From assembly GCA_009746045.1 (NCBI GenBank), contig RPFO01001439.1, forward strand, positions 15,001 through 48,912: a DNA stretch of 33,912 nt, given 5' to 3'. Below the pieces are notes generated by a model. The model did no database searches, had not been told where the DNA came from, and saw only the letters and a program-made list of their open reading frames with translations. The DNA comes from Mesostigma viride. Taxonomy: Eukaryota; Streptophyta; Mesostigmatophyceae; Mesostigmatales; Mesostigmataceae. The translations under genes were made by a program, and so were the position numbers. Shown here piece after piece: positions 25,292 through 33,912 of the stretch; the stretch's first letter is position 1, and every line of letters begins with the position of its first letter.

Positions 25292-26648
25292 ATGGCGAAT
25301 AAACGCGCCTCGACGCAACGCAGCCTGGCGGCTGCGCTCGGCAATGAAAATACGTCTGCAGCTCAGGCTGCAGCTCTGCCATCAGGTCCGGCAGGCAGCG
25401 GTGACACTAGTCGTGCACTGGTGGTCGTCCAGCAACCTCCCGGGCTTAACGCCTCGCCATCTGCATCGCCTGACCCCAAGCGCACCCGCTCAGCCGACAA
25501 CACAGGAGGGTCTTCACGCCCCTCAGAACCGAGCTTTCGGCCCCGGCCTTTCAAGGTCGAAGATTACGACTGGGCCCACCCGTCTCCGACCGATGCTCTG
25601 CGATGCATCTTCTACGGGGACTACGCTTCGCTTTACGACCTGTGCCTCCATCTCCATGCACGACAACAATCGCCTCATCCTCCCGGACGGCCGCCTCTGG
25701 CGACACCTCACCCTGCTGCCCGGGTGCACCCGCCCCGAACTCCAGCACGCCATCCTCAACTCCCTTCTCAAGCGCTCCGACGGCGAGATCTGGGCTCCAT
25801 CCATCACCGCCCCCACACTCCGTTCCATCCTGACGGAAGCCTTCCAGCAGCACGTGACCCCCCTTGCTGCCGACATTTCAGCAATCGGCGGCACGCTGAC
25901 TGCTGAACTTCCTCACATTTCCACCGCCGCCGCCTCCACCTCCACCGCCGTTTCCGCCTTCACTGCCGACATCAAAGCCCAGCTCCTCGACCTCGACCAA
26001 CGCCTTCAAGCCACCGCCACCGCCCTTGAGAGCTTGCATGACACCGCCGGCCTCACCGCCCAAGCGGTGCAGGAAATCGCTGCCCAGCCGGCACCTGCTG
26101 GCCCGGCCAGCGATGTTCCCTCCACCTGGGCGGACTTGCTTAAGCATCATACCACCTCCACCACCTCCACCATCGCGGCACAACTCAAGCAACAAGCCCT
26201 CGACCTTCGCGAGGCGGCCGAGCTCGACAAGCGCAGCCACAATGTCATCGTCAAGCACTTCGACCAGCCGGCAGGTGAGACCTCCACGAGTCTCCTTGAG
26301 GCAGTTAAGCGCGCCATTCTTGCCCCCATGTTACTCACTGGTGAGCTGGACATGTCGGCTGTCCGCCTCCCCCGCGCGCGGGGGAAGGCTGGTCCGGCAC
26401 CCGTGCTCCTCACCTTTAAGTCCATGGGCGACAAGCTGGCGTTCCTTAAATGCCGCAAGAGGCTCTCGGAGATTCGCTTCACGCTGGACGACGACTTGAC
26501 CTTGGCCCAGCAACAGCGGCGACGCGAGCTATGGCCGACCTACCTTCAGCTCCGGCAGCGTGCAGGGGGGAAGCCGGTATACTGGAGGGGGGCGGTCATC
26601 CACGTTGACCACAAGCCCTGGCAGGCCCCTCCTGCCACCCCAGACTAG
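25292..26648 (+). pseudogene. RNA-binding, LINE-ORF1-like protein with one frameshift
   Basis: The N-terminal part starts at ATG 25292 (MANKRASTQRSLAAALGNEN) and is Ala/Ser/Pro-rich to about residue 90, then FKVEDYDWAHPSPTDALRCI. Near 25655 the sense continues in the next frame, which stays open to the TAG at 26646-26648: NRLILPDGRLW, a Thr/Ala-rich helical middle (TAAASTSTAVSAFTADIKAQ), then a C-terminal domain with NVIVKHFDQP, VLLTFKSMGDKLAFLKCRKR, FTLDDDLTLAQQQRRRELWP and KPVYWRGAVIHVD. The last domain has the layout of the RRM-like part of L1-type ORF1 proteins. No endonuclease or reverse transcriptase follows; element C begins 83 bases later. It is either an orphan ORF1 relic or a host gene of this shape. 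Confidence 0.6.
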
Positions 26649-26731
26649 GGAATATACCAGTAGTGTAGATTAGATAGGCTTAGCCTTTGCAAGTGGCCCA
26701 CGCGCATGTGCGCCCACAATGGCCCCCATGG

Positions 26732-27430
26732 TGTAACAACCAAATGTTACATCCAAAGTTTTCCTACTGGTGATCTTATTATGAGTTCTTTAGGACAATT
26801 ATTTGGGAAGTTAGGAGGTTTCAACGTCTGACGGATATTGGGCCTGCTGAGATCTGCAGAATTTATTGTTCTACCCTCATTGGTCGTGGCCTGATCCACG
26901 TAGGGTACTTTGCATGGTTTTGTTCAGTCAGTCATAGATTCTCTTTAAGTACCGTTGTACCTGGTGGATCTGGTTCCAGGTCATGGAGATTCGTATGTGC
27001 TGGCTTTGTGTTGTGTTGAGGATTCGGAGCTAAGATCTTATCTTGAGTGATCCTCACTTTTGATTGGTCCTTCCGGGTTAGGGCTGAGCCGACTCTGCGT
27101 GCATGATGACTTTTATCCTGTTTGTGGCGGCTGAGGGTGTGTGCGTGTAAGAAGCTAAAGCTATGGTGTAATTCAAGGGTTTCCTTGTTTCATCAATCAA
27201 ACAACCCTGCAAAAGTCAACTATAACTTCAACAGATAGTCGACTTGGATATAACATTGTCTGTTGTGTCTAACAAGGGTGGGGACTCATTCCCTTAACTG
27301 TTGAAGATCCATCTTCATTGCTTCTCTGGACGTGAAGTTATCTGTCGCGACTCCAACCCAGGTATAAAGATCTTTTCACATCAATGTTGAAACTGAGGCT
27401 GTTGCAAACACAACATTTTTAGTCGTTACA
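26732..27430 (+). repeat. Element C 5' LTR (about 699 bp)
   Basis: Starts TGTAACAACC and ends CGTTACA, with 6-bp inverted ends TGTAAC/GTTACA, and is followed after one base by a primer-binding site. The start is inferred from these ends since the 3' LTR is not visible for comparison. Confidence 0.75.
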
Positions 27431-27431
27431 T

Positions 27432-27443
27432 TGGTATCGGAGG
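27432..27443 (+). promoter_or_regulatory. Element C primer-binding site (initiator tRNA-Met type)
   Basis: TGGTATCGGAGG, identical over 12 bases to the site of element B. Confidence 0.8.
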
Positions 27444-27648
27444 TTTCTACCTAGGTGTTGGTTGTCTTGATAGTATTAGTTCACGTTAACAATGGAATTC
27501 TTGCCCGACCCAGAGAGGGTACGTTATGCTGTGTGTTCGGACAGTTTTTAGAGTGTGACTCATCCTTATGTGACAGTCTTGCTCTGAGAGCTGCTTTGAG
27601 CACAAGTCTCTAACGTTCCCCAGTCCGGCATGCGCGACCCATGGAGTG

Positions 27649-29434
27649 ATGAGTAACCCGGAGACACAACCACCGTTATCAAGTAAGAGAGTTGAAGATG
27701 CAACCACATCTTTAGCAGCTCAACGGACGACCGGTGATGAAAGGGTTTCATCATCTACTCCCAGACGTCAACTATTTGGAGATACCACCTTAATGTCTGC
27801 TTCCCGCAGATATTCGCTGTCGGTCGGCCCAAAGTTCTCCATCTTGCCCCTCGGTGTGCAACCAGGCGAGCCCTCCTGCGTGGCACTGGTAGAGGTGGAC
27901 CACGGTTCTCCAACGTGGAGGACACGCGTTCGCCAGCACCCGAATACGGTTCGGCTATTCGTTTTGGCTACAACACGGTGCCGGGGCGAGACGGCACTCG
28001 GCTAGCGGCTGACGAGCTGACAGCGGAGAAAATTCGATTACAACATGAACGTGAGGAAGCTGCGAGAGCTAGAAGTGTGGCGGAAGCGCTGGAGAAGAGT
28101 GTGGGTAGGACTATTGCGCGTGTGCAGCAACTTGAGTCGCAAGGGCAGGCGGGCGATGGAGAGTCTGTTTTCGTGGATCAACCGTCTCCAACACTGGGTA
28201 TACGAGGGTATATGCGGTTGACGCTCCTTTTGTTGATGAAGGGACAGATGCACAGGGGCATGAGCCTCCACGGCTCTCGGTGGCTGCGACATTGCCGGAG
28301 AGTCAGAATGCACCACACGCCCCAGTGATGGAGCTCACGTCTTTGTATCCTCGTACTGTTCCTTTTCCCAAGGTGGAGTCGGTAGACAAGCTATCGCTGA
28401 CCAACCTTACCCATCGCAGCTTCGACCATTTCTCCACCAAGTTTCAGGATGTCTTCGCTATCCACTTCGCCAACTACGGGCCCAAGGCAGAGGAACGTCT
28501 CACGATGGACATCCAGAAGAGAATGGTTAGGCAGCGGATGAGCGACAGTGCCAGCGACCGTTTTGATGAGTTTTTGCGTTCTGTGGCTGGACGTGCGTGT
28601 ACCGACCTCCCCTCTCTCCTATTGGGCTTTCGCCGGTTTCTGTTACCCCAGGATCAGCTTCGCATGGATCGGGACGCACTGGCTAACTGTACGCAGGCTG
28701 GTTTGACGCTGCCACAGTTCGTGGAGCAATTCACCAACCTTAGAGCCAAGATTCCCCAATGCTCTGACGCAGAGGCGCTTCACAGACTACTGCATGGCAT
28801 GGCTCCACACGTGCGACTGGATGTGGACAAGCACTTCTCCCAGTTCGACTACGTGGACTGGCAATGGGACAAGGTGTTGTCTTATGTGCTCACCCTCTGT
28901 CGTGTGCCTGCTTTTTCTGTCAAGTGGGAGCCTGTGGCCACGCCAGTGCCACCCATCAAGAAGTCCCTGAACCAGCTGGATGACCTCCTGGGGGAGCTCA
29001 ATGCCTTGGATCCCACCCAGGGTAACTGTTTTATCTGCAACCAGCCAGGTCACTTTGCACGGGACTGCCCTAGACGGGACCAGTTTCCCCCTGCCACGAG
29101 AGGACCTTTTGGCGCCCTGCCATCTCCCAGGCCACCCAGCCTTCCTCCTGGCGTTCCTGCTGGCGATCACCGGATGCAGCCAGGGTTCCAGCCCAACTTC
29201 CAGCCCTCTGGGAGGTTCCAGTCCCGCGCTCGGCCCTTCAGCAGACAGGATAAGCGTAGGATGGTGAACGCTCTCATGCAGCTGCTGGCAGATGAGGAGG
29301 ATGGGGGGACGAGGATGAGCCTCCAGCACCACCTGAGCAGCTTCCACCATCAGGCAGTGGAGCACTCCCAGACCCACCTGAGTCAAAAAACTAGTTGGGT
29401 CCCCAGGTCATCCTTCTGTCATGGCCAGGTCTGA
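27649..29434 (+). pseudogene. gag: Element C Gag, split by three frameshifts
   Basis: Starts at ATG 27649, 206 bases after the primer-binding site. Frame changes fall near 27910 and near 28195, and a third near 29300 at a GGGGGG run. The middle part has a coiled-coil segment (AADELTAEKIRLQHEREEAA). The third part (to 29434) has a retrotransposon Gag domain, with FDHFSTKFQDVFAIHFANYG and LRMDRDALANCTQAGLTLPQ, and a CCHC zinc knuckle CFICNQPGHFARDC (29027-29068). After the GGGGGG run the sense lies in another frame, which is Pro/Glu-rich and ends at a TAG near 29392; the long frame runs on to 29434 and overlaps the protease ATG by 14 bases. Function: RNA binding and particle assembly. Confidence 0.85.
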
Positions 29435-30671
29435 CCTGCCTGCTGTTGACGTTAGGCCAGTGAACACTGTGGGTGCTTCTGACCCTGCTGTCCCTGTGGG
29501 TCCTCCTGTACCAGGTCACTTACTCAAGTTTCAGGCTAGGCTCCTCAACGTGCCAGTTCCCTTGGCTCAGCCAGCTTGCTTGTTTATGATTGATTCTGGT
29601 GCTGGCAGTAATTATATTGCTGCATCCTTGGTGCAGGAGTTGAAGTTGCCTGTGTTGGCCCACCCCACACCTGTCATGGTGCAGTATTCTGATGGCAGGA
29701 GAAGCTGCTCACCTGGCTATGTGCAGCTCATCTTCCAAGTTTGTTCATCCCAGACTTTGGAAGTGACAGCAGATGTCATTCCCCTCACGGCAGCAGATGT
29801 GATTTTGGGGATCCCATGGTTGTCTGACACCAATCCTGCTATTTCTTGGCCTGACAGGGTGGTCCAGTTCAAGGATGGGACAGTGTGGGATGCTACCTGT
29901 GTGTTGCCAGGGGGGAGAAGAACAGCCACTGAGTGCTGTTCCACACAGACAGCTGTCAATGATGGCAAGGGAGGGGAAGCAGGTGCGAAAGGGGTGGATC
30001 AAGAGCCGACTTTGGAGGAGAAACGGGCTGCCCTACTGAAGCATGTGTGGTCTGCCAAGCATACTCTGTCTTATTTGGCCACCTATCCAGTGGAACACAT
30101 CTTTTTCCTGCATTTGGTGCCTAATGAACCTGAGTCTGCTAGTGGTCATTCTGTCAATGCTGTCAGTTCTACTGTCACCACTGAGCAACAACAGCAGCAT
30201 GATGCCTTGTTGGACAGGTATGGAGCCATCTTTGAGGACAAGATGCCCCAGTATCCTCCTGAGGGACCCATCACACATGTCATCAAGTTGGTAGAGGGTG
30301 CTCGTCCTCCTTTTGTGCCTATGTACAGGATGGGCCCTGCAGAGATGGCAGAGCTGAAGACCATACTTATTGGCCTGTTGGAGGCTGGTCTGATCCTCCC
30401 AGCTAACAGTCCTTTCAGTTCTGGGTGTTTGCTTGTACCCAAGCATGATGGGGGGTGGAGGTTGTGCATTGACCTGAGGGGACTGAACAAGGTGACTGTC
30501 AAGTCCAGGTACCCTCTGCCCAGAATTGATGAGTTGCTGGAGAGGACTGCAGGAGCTGCCTTCTTTACCAAGTTTGACCTCAGGCATGCTTTCTGGCAGA
30601 TCAGGGTGGCTACTGAGGACATCCCCAAGACGGCCTTTTCTACCCATGGGGACAGTTCCAGTGGACAGTAA
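29421..30671 (+). pseudogene. pol: Element C Pol part 1: protease and RT fingers/palm start
   Basis: Starts with ATG 29421. Aspartic protease: CLFMIDSGAGSNYIA with D58, and DVILGIPWL (about residues 126-134). RT begins near residue 290 with MYRMGPAEMAELKTILIGLL, continues with GWRLCIDLRGLNKVTVKSRY and holds the first catalytic aspartate in FFTKFDLRHAFWQI. A missing base near 30640-30650 changes the frame, and this part ends at a TAA at 30669-30671 just as the next frame takes over. Protease and RT families are Ty3/Gypsy. Confidence 0.9.
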
Positions 30672-31531
30672 TGCCCATGGGTGCCTCTAACAGTCCTGCC
30701 ACTATGCAGATGTTTGTCAATGCCATCTTTGGCCACCTGACTGGAAATGCCCTGCCCCAGATCTCACCTGACCTTCGCAACCCCAGGTTCAAGGACATTG
30801 CCCACTTGTGTGACACTACCAGGGTGGTCTTCAGGACTTGTGTGGTCGTCTACCTGGACGACATTCTGGTACACTCTCGTACCTTCAGGGAGCATCTGGA
30901 GAACGTGGAGGAGGTCCTTAAGGTGATCCATCAGTATCATCTGTCGGTGAAGAGGTCCAAGGTGGAGTGGGGCCAAGAGGTGAAGTTTCTGGGCTACCAG
31001 CTGAGCGCTGCAGGTATGACTCCTGAGGCCAGCAAGGTCTCTGCTGTTTTGGAGTGGCCTGTGTTGAAGTCAGCTCAGGATGTCAGATCCTTTCTGGGCC
31101 TGGTGGGCTGGTACCGACGGTTCATCCCTGACATGGCGGCCATCTCTGGTCCCCTGTTAGCCCTGCTCAAGAAGGATGTTCCCTTTGAGTGGACTGCAGC
31201 ATGCCAGCAAGCTTTTGATGTGTTGAAGCAGAAGCTTACCACTGCTCCCTTGTTGGTGGGCCCCAACCCAGACTTGCCATACCAGGTTAGGTCTGATGCC
31301 TCACAGGGTGCTATTGGTGCAGTACTAATGCAAGATCATGGTAAGGGCCCTCAACCAGTGGAATACATGTCCAGGAGTATGACGTCTGCAGAACGTAACT
31401 ACCCTGTTCATGAGCAGGAGCTGCTGGGATTGGTGGTGGCCTGTCACAAGTGGGAACACCTACTGAAGGGGGCTCAGTTTTCTGTGGCCAGCAGCGCCAG
31501 GATGGGCAGGGCAACGAGTCTATTACCCTGA
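30671..31531 (+). pseudogene. pol: Element C Pol part 2: RT palm/thumb and RNase H start
   Basis: Continues the RT with VMPMGASNSPATMQMF and the catalytic YLDD box in VVVYLDDILVHSR, then KVKFLGYQLS-type strands and WPVLKSAQDVRSFLGLVGWY. RNase H (Ty3 type) follows with DASQGAIGAVLMQDHGKG and NYPVHEQELLGLVVACHKWE. A further frameshift near 31470-31530 leads to the next frame. The ATG at 30671 is an internal Met, not a start. An insertion of about 20 residues (PQISPDLRNPRFKDIAHLCD) sits between the palm motifs. Confidence 0.88.
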
Positions 31532-32660
31532 TGACTGACCACAGGCCCTTGGTACATGTGTTGGAACAGACCCGGATGAGTAAGAGGATGGCTGGATGGA
31601 TGGAGTTCCTGGGGGGGTTTGGACCTTTCTCTGTGAGGTACATTCCTGGTACGCAGAATGTGGTGCCTGACGCCCTGTCCAGGAGGAGGGATTTGATGGG
31701 AAGTTTTCATGAGGACTTGGACATCTGTGCTGCCCTGATTTCTGTGGTAGAGTGTGGAGCCTTGACTAGAGCTCAGGCCAACAACCAGAAGGTTTCTCAA
31801 CTGTTGACACCACCTGTAGGGAATAACGGTGGTCCCGTGATGCTCATCGACCAGGGCTCTGTCCCAGAGTTGACAGGCGTCCAGGAGGGTGTCCAGTCAC
31901 TGTCTGACAGTCTTAGGAGAAGTCCTGAAGGTGTGGTGCCCACTCCCACAGTGCAGCCAGGTGAGGGAGACCCTGCTAGGCGCAGCAGAGGTAGGCCCAG
32001 GAAGTGGGTCATGGACCCTGTGTTGGTAGGCCGGTCCAAGGTGTTGGCCTCTCAGGTGATGGCAAGGTCAAAAGGGCCTATAGCTACTACTGTCTCATCC
32101 AAGCAGTTGGTGGCTAGCCCTGGGCAGGAAGAGGAGATGCAGATGCAGCCCCTGGGACCTGACAAGGACCTGGTGTTGCCTAATCCTTTAAATATTTCCC
32201 TGCTGGACGTCATCAAGGCCTTCACCAAGACGGAGGACATGGCTACTGCAGCTATCCAGAGGGGCAACTTTGGCAATAGACCTGTAGAATACTGGGAGGG
32301 CGTTCTGTATGTTCACACTCATGATGCAGAGCACACGGTGACTAGAAAAGTGTATGTGCCTGAGATGGCCATTCCCACAGTGTTACATTGTTTCCATGAC
32401 GATGTGACTGCGTGTCATCCTGGTTATGCTAAGCTACTTCATGAGGTGCAGCAGAGGTTTTGGTGGCCTGGCCTTTATCAGGATGTTAAGGCCTATGTGG
32501 ATTCCTGTGACTCCTGCCAGAGAAATAAGGTCAGGAACCAAGCCACGCCCATCTTTCCCATGGCTATGCCCATTCCCCTGCGCCCTTGGATCAGTGTGAC
32601 TATGGATTTTATCTGTGGTCTCCCATGTCAGATGGTGGCAATGACAGGATCCTTGTGGTC
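31531..32660 (+). pseudogene. pol: Element C Pol part 3: RNase H end, tether and integrase N-terminus
   Basis: Begins with the last RNase H motif LMTDHRPLVHVLEQ, then VRYIPGTQNVVPDALSRR, the usual end of Ty3 RNase H. A Ser/Pro-rich tether of some 170 residues follows (about 31690-32280). The integrase zinc finger is complete: H in LHCFHDD, H in ACHPGYAKL, then CDSCQRNK. The catalytic core starts with VTMDFICGLP, the first catalytic aspartate. The frame breaks near 32630-32680. The open frame runs on to 32772, but the last part is out of register. Confidence 0.87.
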
Positions 32661-32940
32661 ATGGACAGGCTTCCAGGATGTGCCATCTGATTCCTTGCAA
32701 TACTCATCTCACCGCTGCACAGTGTGTGGATTTGTTTATGAAGGAGATCTACCGTCTGCACGGCATGCCTAGAGTGATCATCACTGATCAGGACCCCCTT
32801 TGGCTGTCAGGGTTTTGGAAGTCATTCTTTGACATCCTAGACACTAAGCTGGCATTCGGTGTGGCATACAGGTGTGCCAGTACTGGGGCGGTGGAGAGGA
32901 TGAACAGAATTGTCAGGGAGTGTCAAAAGCACTATTGTAC
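32660..32940 (+). pseudogene. pol: Element C Pol part 4: integrase core
   Basis: Carries the rest of the integrase core in another frame: the second catalytic aspartate in RVIITDQDPLWLSGFW and the glutamate in TGAVERMNRIVRECQ. Residues after about 32930 are out of register, because a further indel moves the sense to the next frame. Confidence 0.85.
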
Positions 32941-33411
32941 CACGACAACAAGGACTGGGACAAGAAGATACCTTTCATAGAGTTCGCAATCAACAACTCT
33001 CCTCTGGCTCCTCACCAGATGTCCCCCTTCGTGATCTGCAATGGCCAGTGTCCCTTGACACCATTCGACTTGGAACTGCCTGACAGAGACGCTGAAGGCC
33101 CTTTCCAGCGACGTCTTGGTTCAGTCCAGCAGTTGTTGGCTTCCTTCCAGGAGGCTCACAGCATTGTGGCTACCCAGCTGTTGAGGACACAGGACAAGTA
33201 CCTGACTAACGCCTGGCAGCAAACGGTGGCCAGTCATTCCTTTGTAGCTCCTGGGGACTTGGTGTTGTTGGAAGCCAACAGAGTGCTGCCTGAGAAGGAG
33301 CAATGCAGGAAACTGCAACCACTCTGGTTGGGTCCTTACCCAGTGTTGGCCACCTTCACTATGGTACGTGGTCCAGGTCCAGGTGCCTTCTCACTGGAAG
33401 CTCAGGAATAA
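32930..33411 (+). pseudogene. pol: Element C Pol part 5: integrase C-terminal domain
   Basis: Continues the integrase with DWDKKIPFIEFAINNSPLAP and the GPY/F-type end: VAPGDLVLLEANRVL, then LQPLWLGPYPVLATF. A TAA at 33409-33411 interrupts it; the same frame then goes on with SPSQLKLYRR, the normal link to a chromodomain, before a last frame change. The GPY/F module is common in chromoviruses and errantiviruses. Confidence 0.85.
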
Positions 33412-33476
33412 TATTTTTCACCTAGCCAGCTGAAGCTGTACAGGCGTAACACCTTGCCAGGCAGATTGTCTGCCCC

Positions 33477-33758
33477 TTGCCTTATGAGTTGGATTCTGAG
33501 GGGGAGAAGATCTATGAAGTGGAGCGGTTGTTGGCTCACAGGGTGAAGGGGAAAGGTCGTACTAAACAGCTGCAGTTTAAGGTACACTGGAAGGGAGAGC
33601 TAGAGGTGACTGCTACGTGGCTGTGGTTGTCTGATCTCACCAACAGTCACTCTGCTGTACTAGATTATTGTCAGCGTCATGGATCACCTTGCCTGAGTGG
33701 TATGTCATGGGCTCTGAGCGGTGTGCTCCCCTTCATAGCTCCCAGTGAGCACTGCTAA
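33477..33758 (+). pseudogene. Element C chromodomain
   Basis: In a third frame: KIYEVERLLAHRVKGKGRTK, QLQFKVHWKGELEVTATWLW and SAVLDYCQRHG match the chromodomain pattern (YxVExIL..R, YLVKWKG, TWEP, L..Y). The aromatic positions are partly kept: Tyr at the start, Trp in HWKG, Trp in TWLW. Chromodomains of these elements bind modified histone tails and direct integration to silent chromatin. The extra segment after it (SCLSGMSWALSG-like) is not conserved in the family. Confidence 0.8.
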
Positions 33759-33794
33759 CGCCTCTTTTTGGTGCTGTGTCTGTGGTTGCCAGCC

Positions 33795-33912
33795 ATGGCA
33801 GACTCCCATCCTGAGGGGACACCCAGGCCACCTGCCCAACTCCAAGAGGACGTGAGGGCTACGTATGTCTTTCAGCACGACTACGCTGGCCCCAGAGCCA
33901 CAGGTACTTCGC
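33795..33912 (+). CDS. Partial open frame at the window edge, unknown
   Basis: ATG at 33795 begins a frame (MADSHPEGTPRPPAQLQEDV) that is still open at the window end, 39 codons. It lies 36 bases after the chromodomain stop in element C. It could be an extra 3' gene of the element or chance; the visible part is too short to decide. Confidence 0.25.
   Translation, partial: MADSHPEGTPRPPAQLQEDVRATYVFQHDYAGPRATGTS

Larger units (their letters stand above)
26732..33912 (+). mobile_element. Element C: Ty3/Gypsy chromovirus, truncated by the window end
   Basis: From the 5' LTR through gag, protease, RT, RNase H, integrase and chromodomain, in the Ty3/Gypsy order. The chromodomain after integrase places it among chromoviruses. 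The 3' LTR is not in the window, so the right boundary and target duplication cannot be given; the five bases before the LTR are CATGG. At least seven frame changes or stops split the coding region, so this copy is not expected to be active if the sequence is correct. Confidence 0.92.

Overview
The window is eukaryotic DNA dominated by retrotransposons. It carries two kinds of LTR element, Ty1/Copia and chromodomain-bearing Ty3/Gypsy, together with non-autonomous DNA transposons, minisatellites and very few host genes. No rRNA, complete tRNA, CRISPR array or prokaryotic operon was seen. A green-lineage microalga is the best guess. It rests on TGTAA polyadenylation-type motifs (24802-24817) after the one convincing host gene, roughly balanced base composition, and ARM-repeat and RRM-like genes between transposons. 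This is inference; the species cannot be named.

Layout. 1-1280: no gene recognised. 1281-2582: a tandemly duplicated GC-rich unit with arrays of the heptamer CAGCGGG, one of them exactly 21 perfect copies. 2964-21554: one large LTR retrotransposon on the minus strand (called element A), bounded by a 5-bp target duplication GCAAC. Four later insertions can be cut out of it exactly. They are a 5.7-kb Copia element on the plus strand (element B, 4488-10219, duplication GTGTG), a 1.7-kb DNA element with 11-bp inverted repeats (12634-14332, duplication CTAG), a 1.34-kb piggyBac-like element with 13-bp inverted repeats (18169-19509, duplication TTAA), and a 1.77-kb putative solo LTR (19523-21292). 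Without them element A is about 8.0 kb with two LTRs of 697 and 692 bp.

22503-23310: a 40-bp minisatellite in two blocks, framed by inverted copies of another motif. 23640-24329: a small ARM-repeat protein gene. 25292-26648: an RNA-binding, LINE-ORF1-like gene with a frameshift. 26732 to the window end: a chromovirus (element C) whose gag, protease, RT, RNase H, integrase and chromodomain are all recognisable but split by at least seven frameshifts or stops. Its 3' LTR lies beyond the window.

The most interesting object is element A. Its RT and RNase H are Copia-like, but the integrase lies before the aspartic protease, giving gag - integrase - protease - RT - RNase H instead of the Copia order gag - protease - integrase - RT - RNase H. 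The integrase and protease-RT frames become one uninterrupted frame when the CTAG-flanked insertion is subtracted, so the order is native to the element. Its LTRs start and end AGTTAAC...GTTAACT rather than TG...CA, and they differ by one substitution and one 5-bp indel, so it inserted recently despite carrying four nested insertions.
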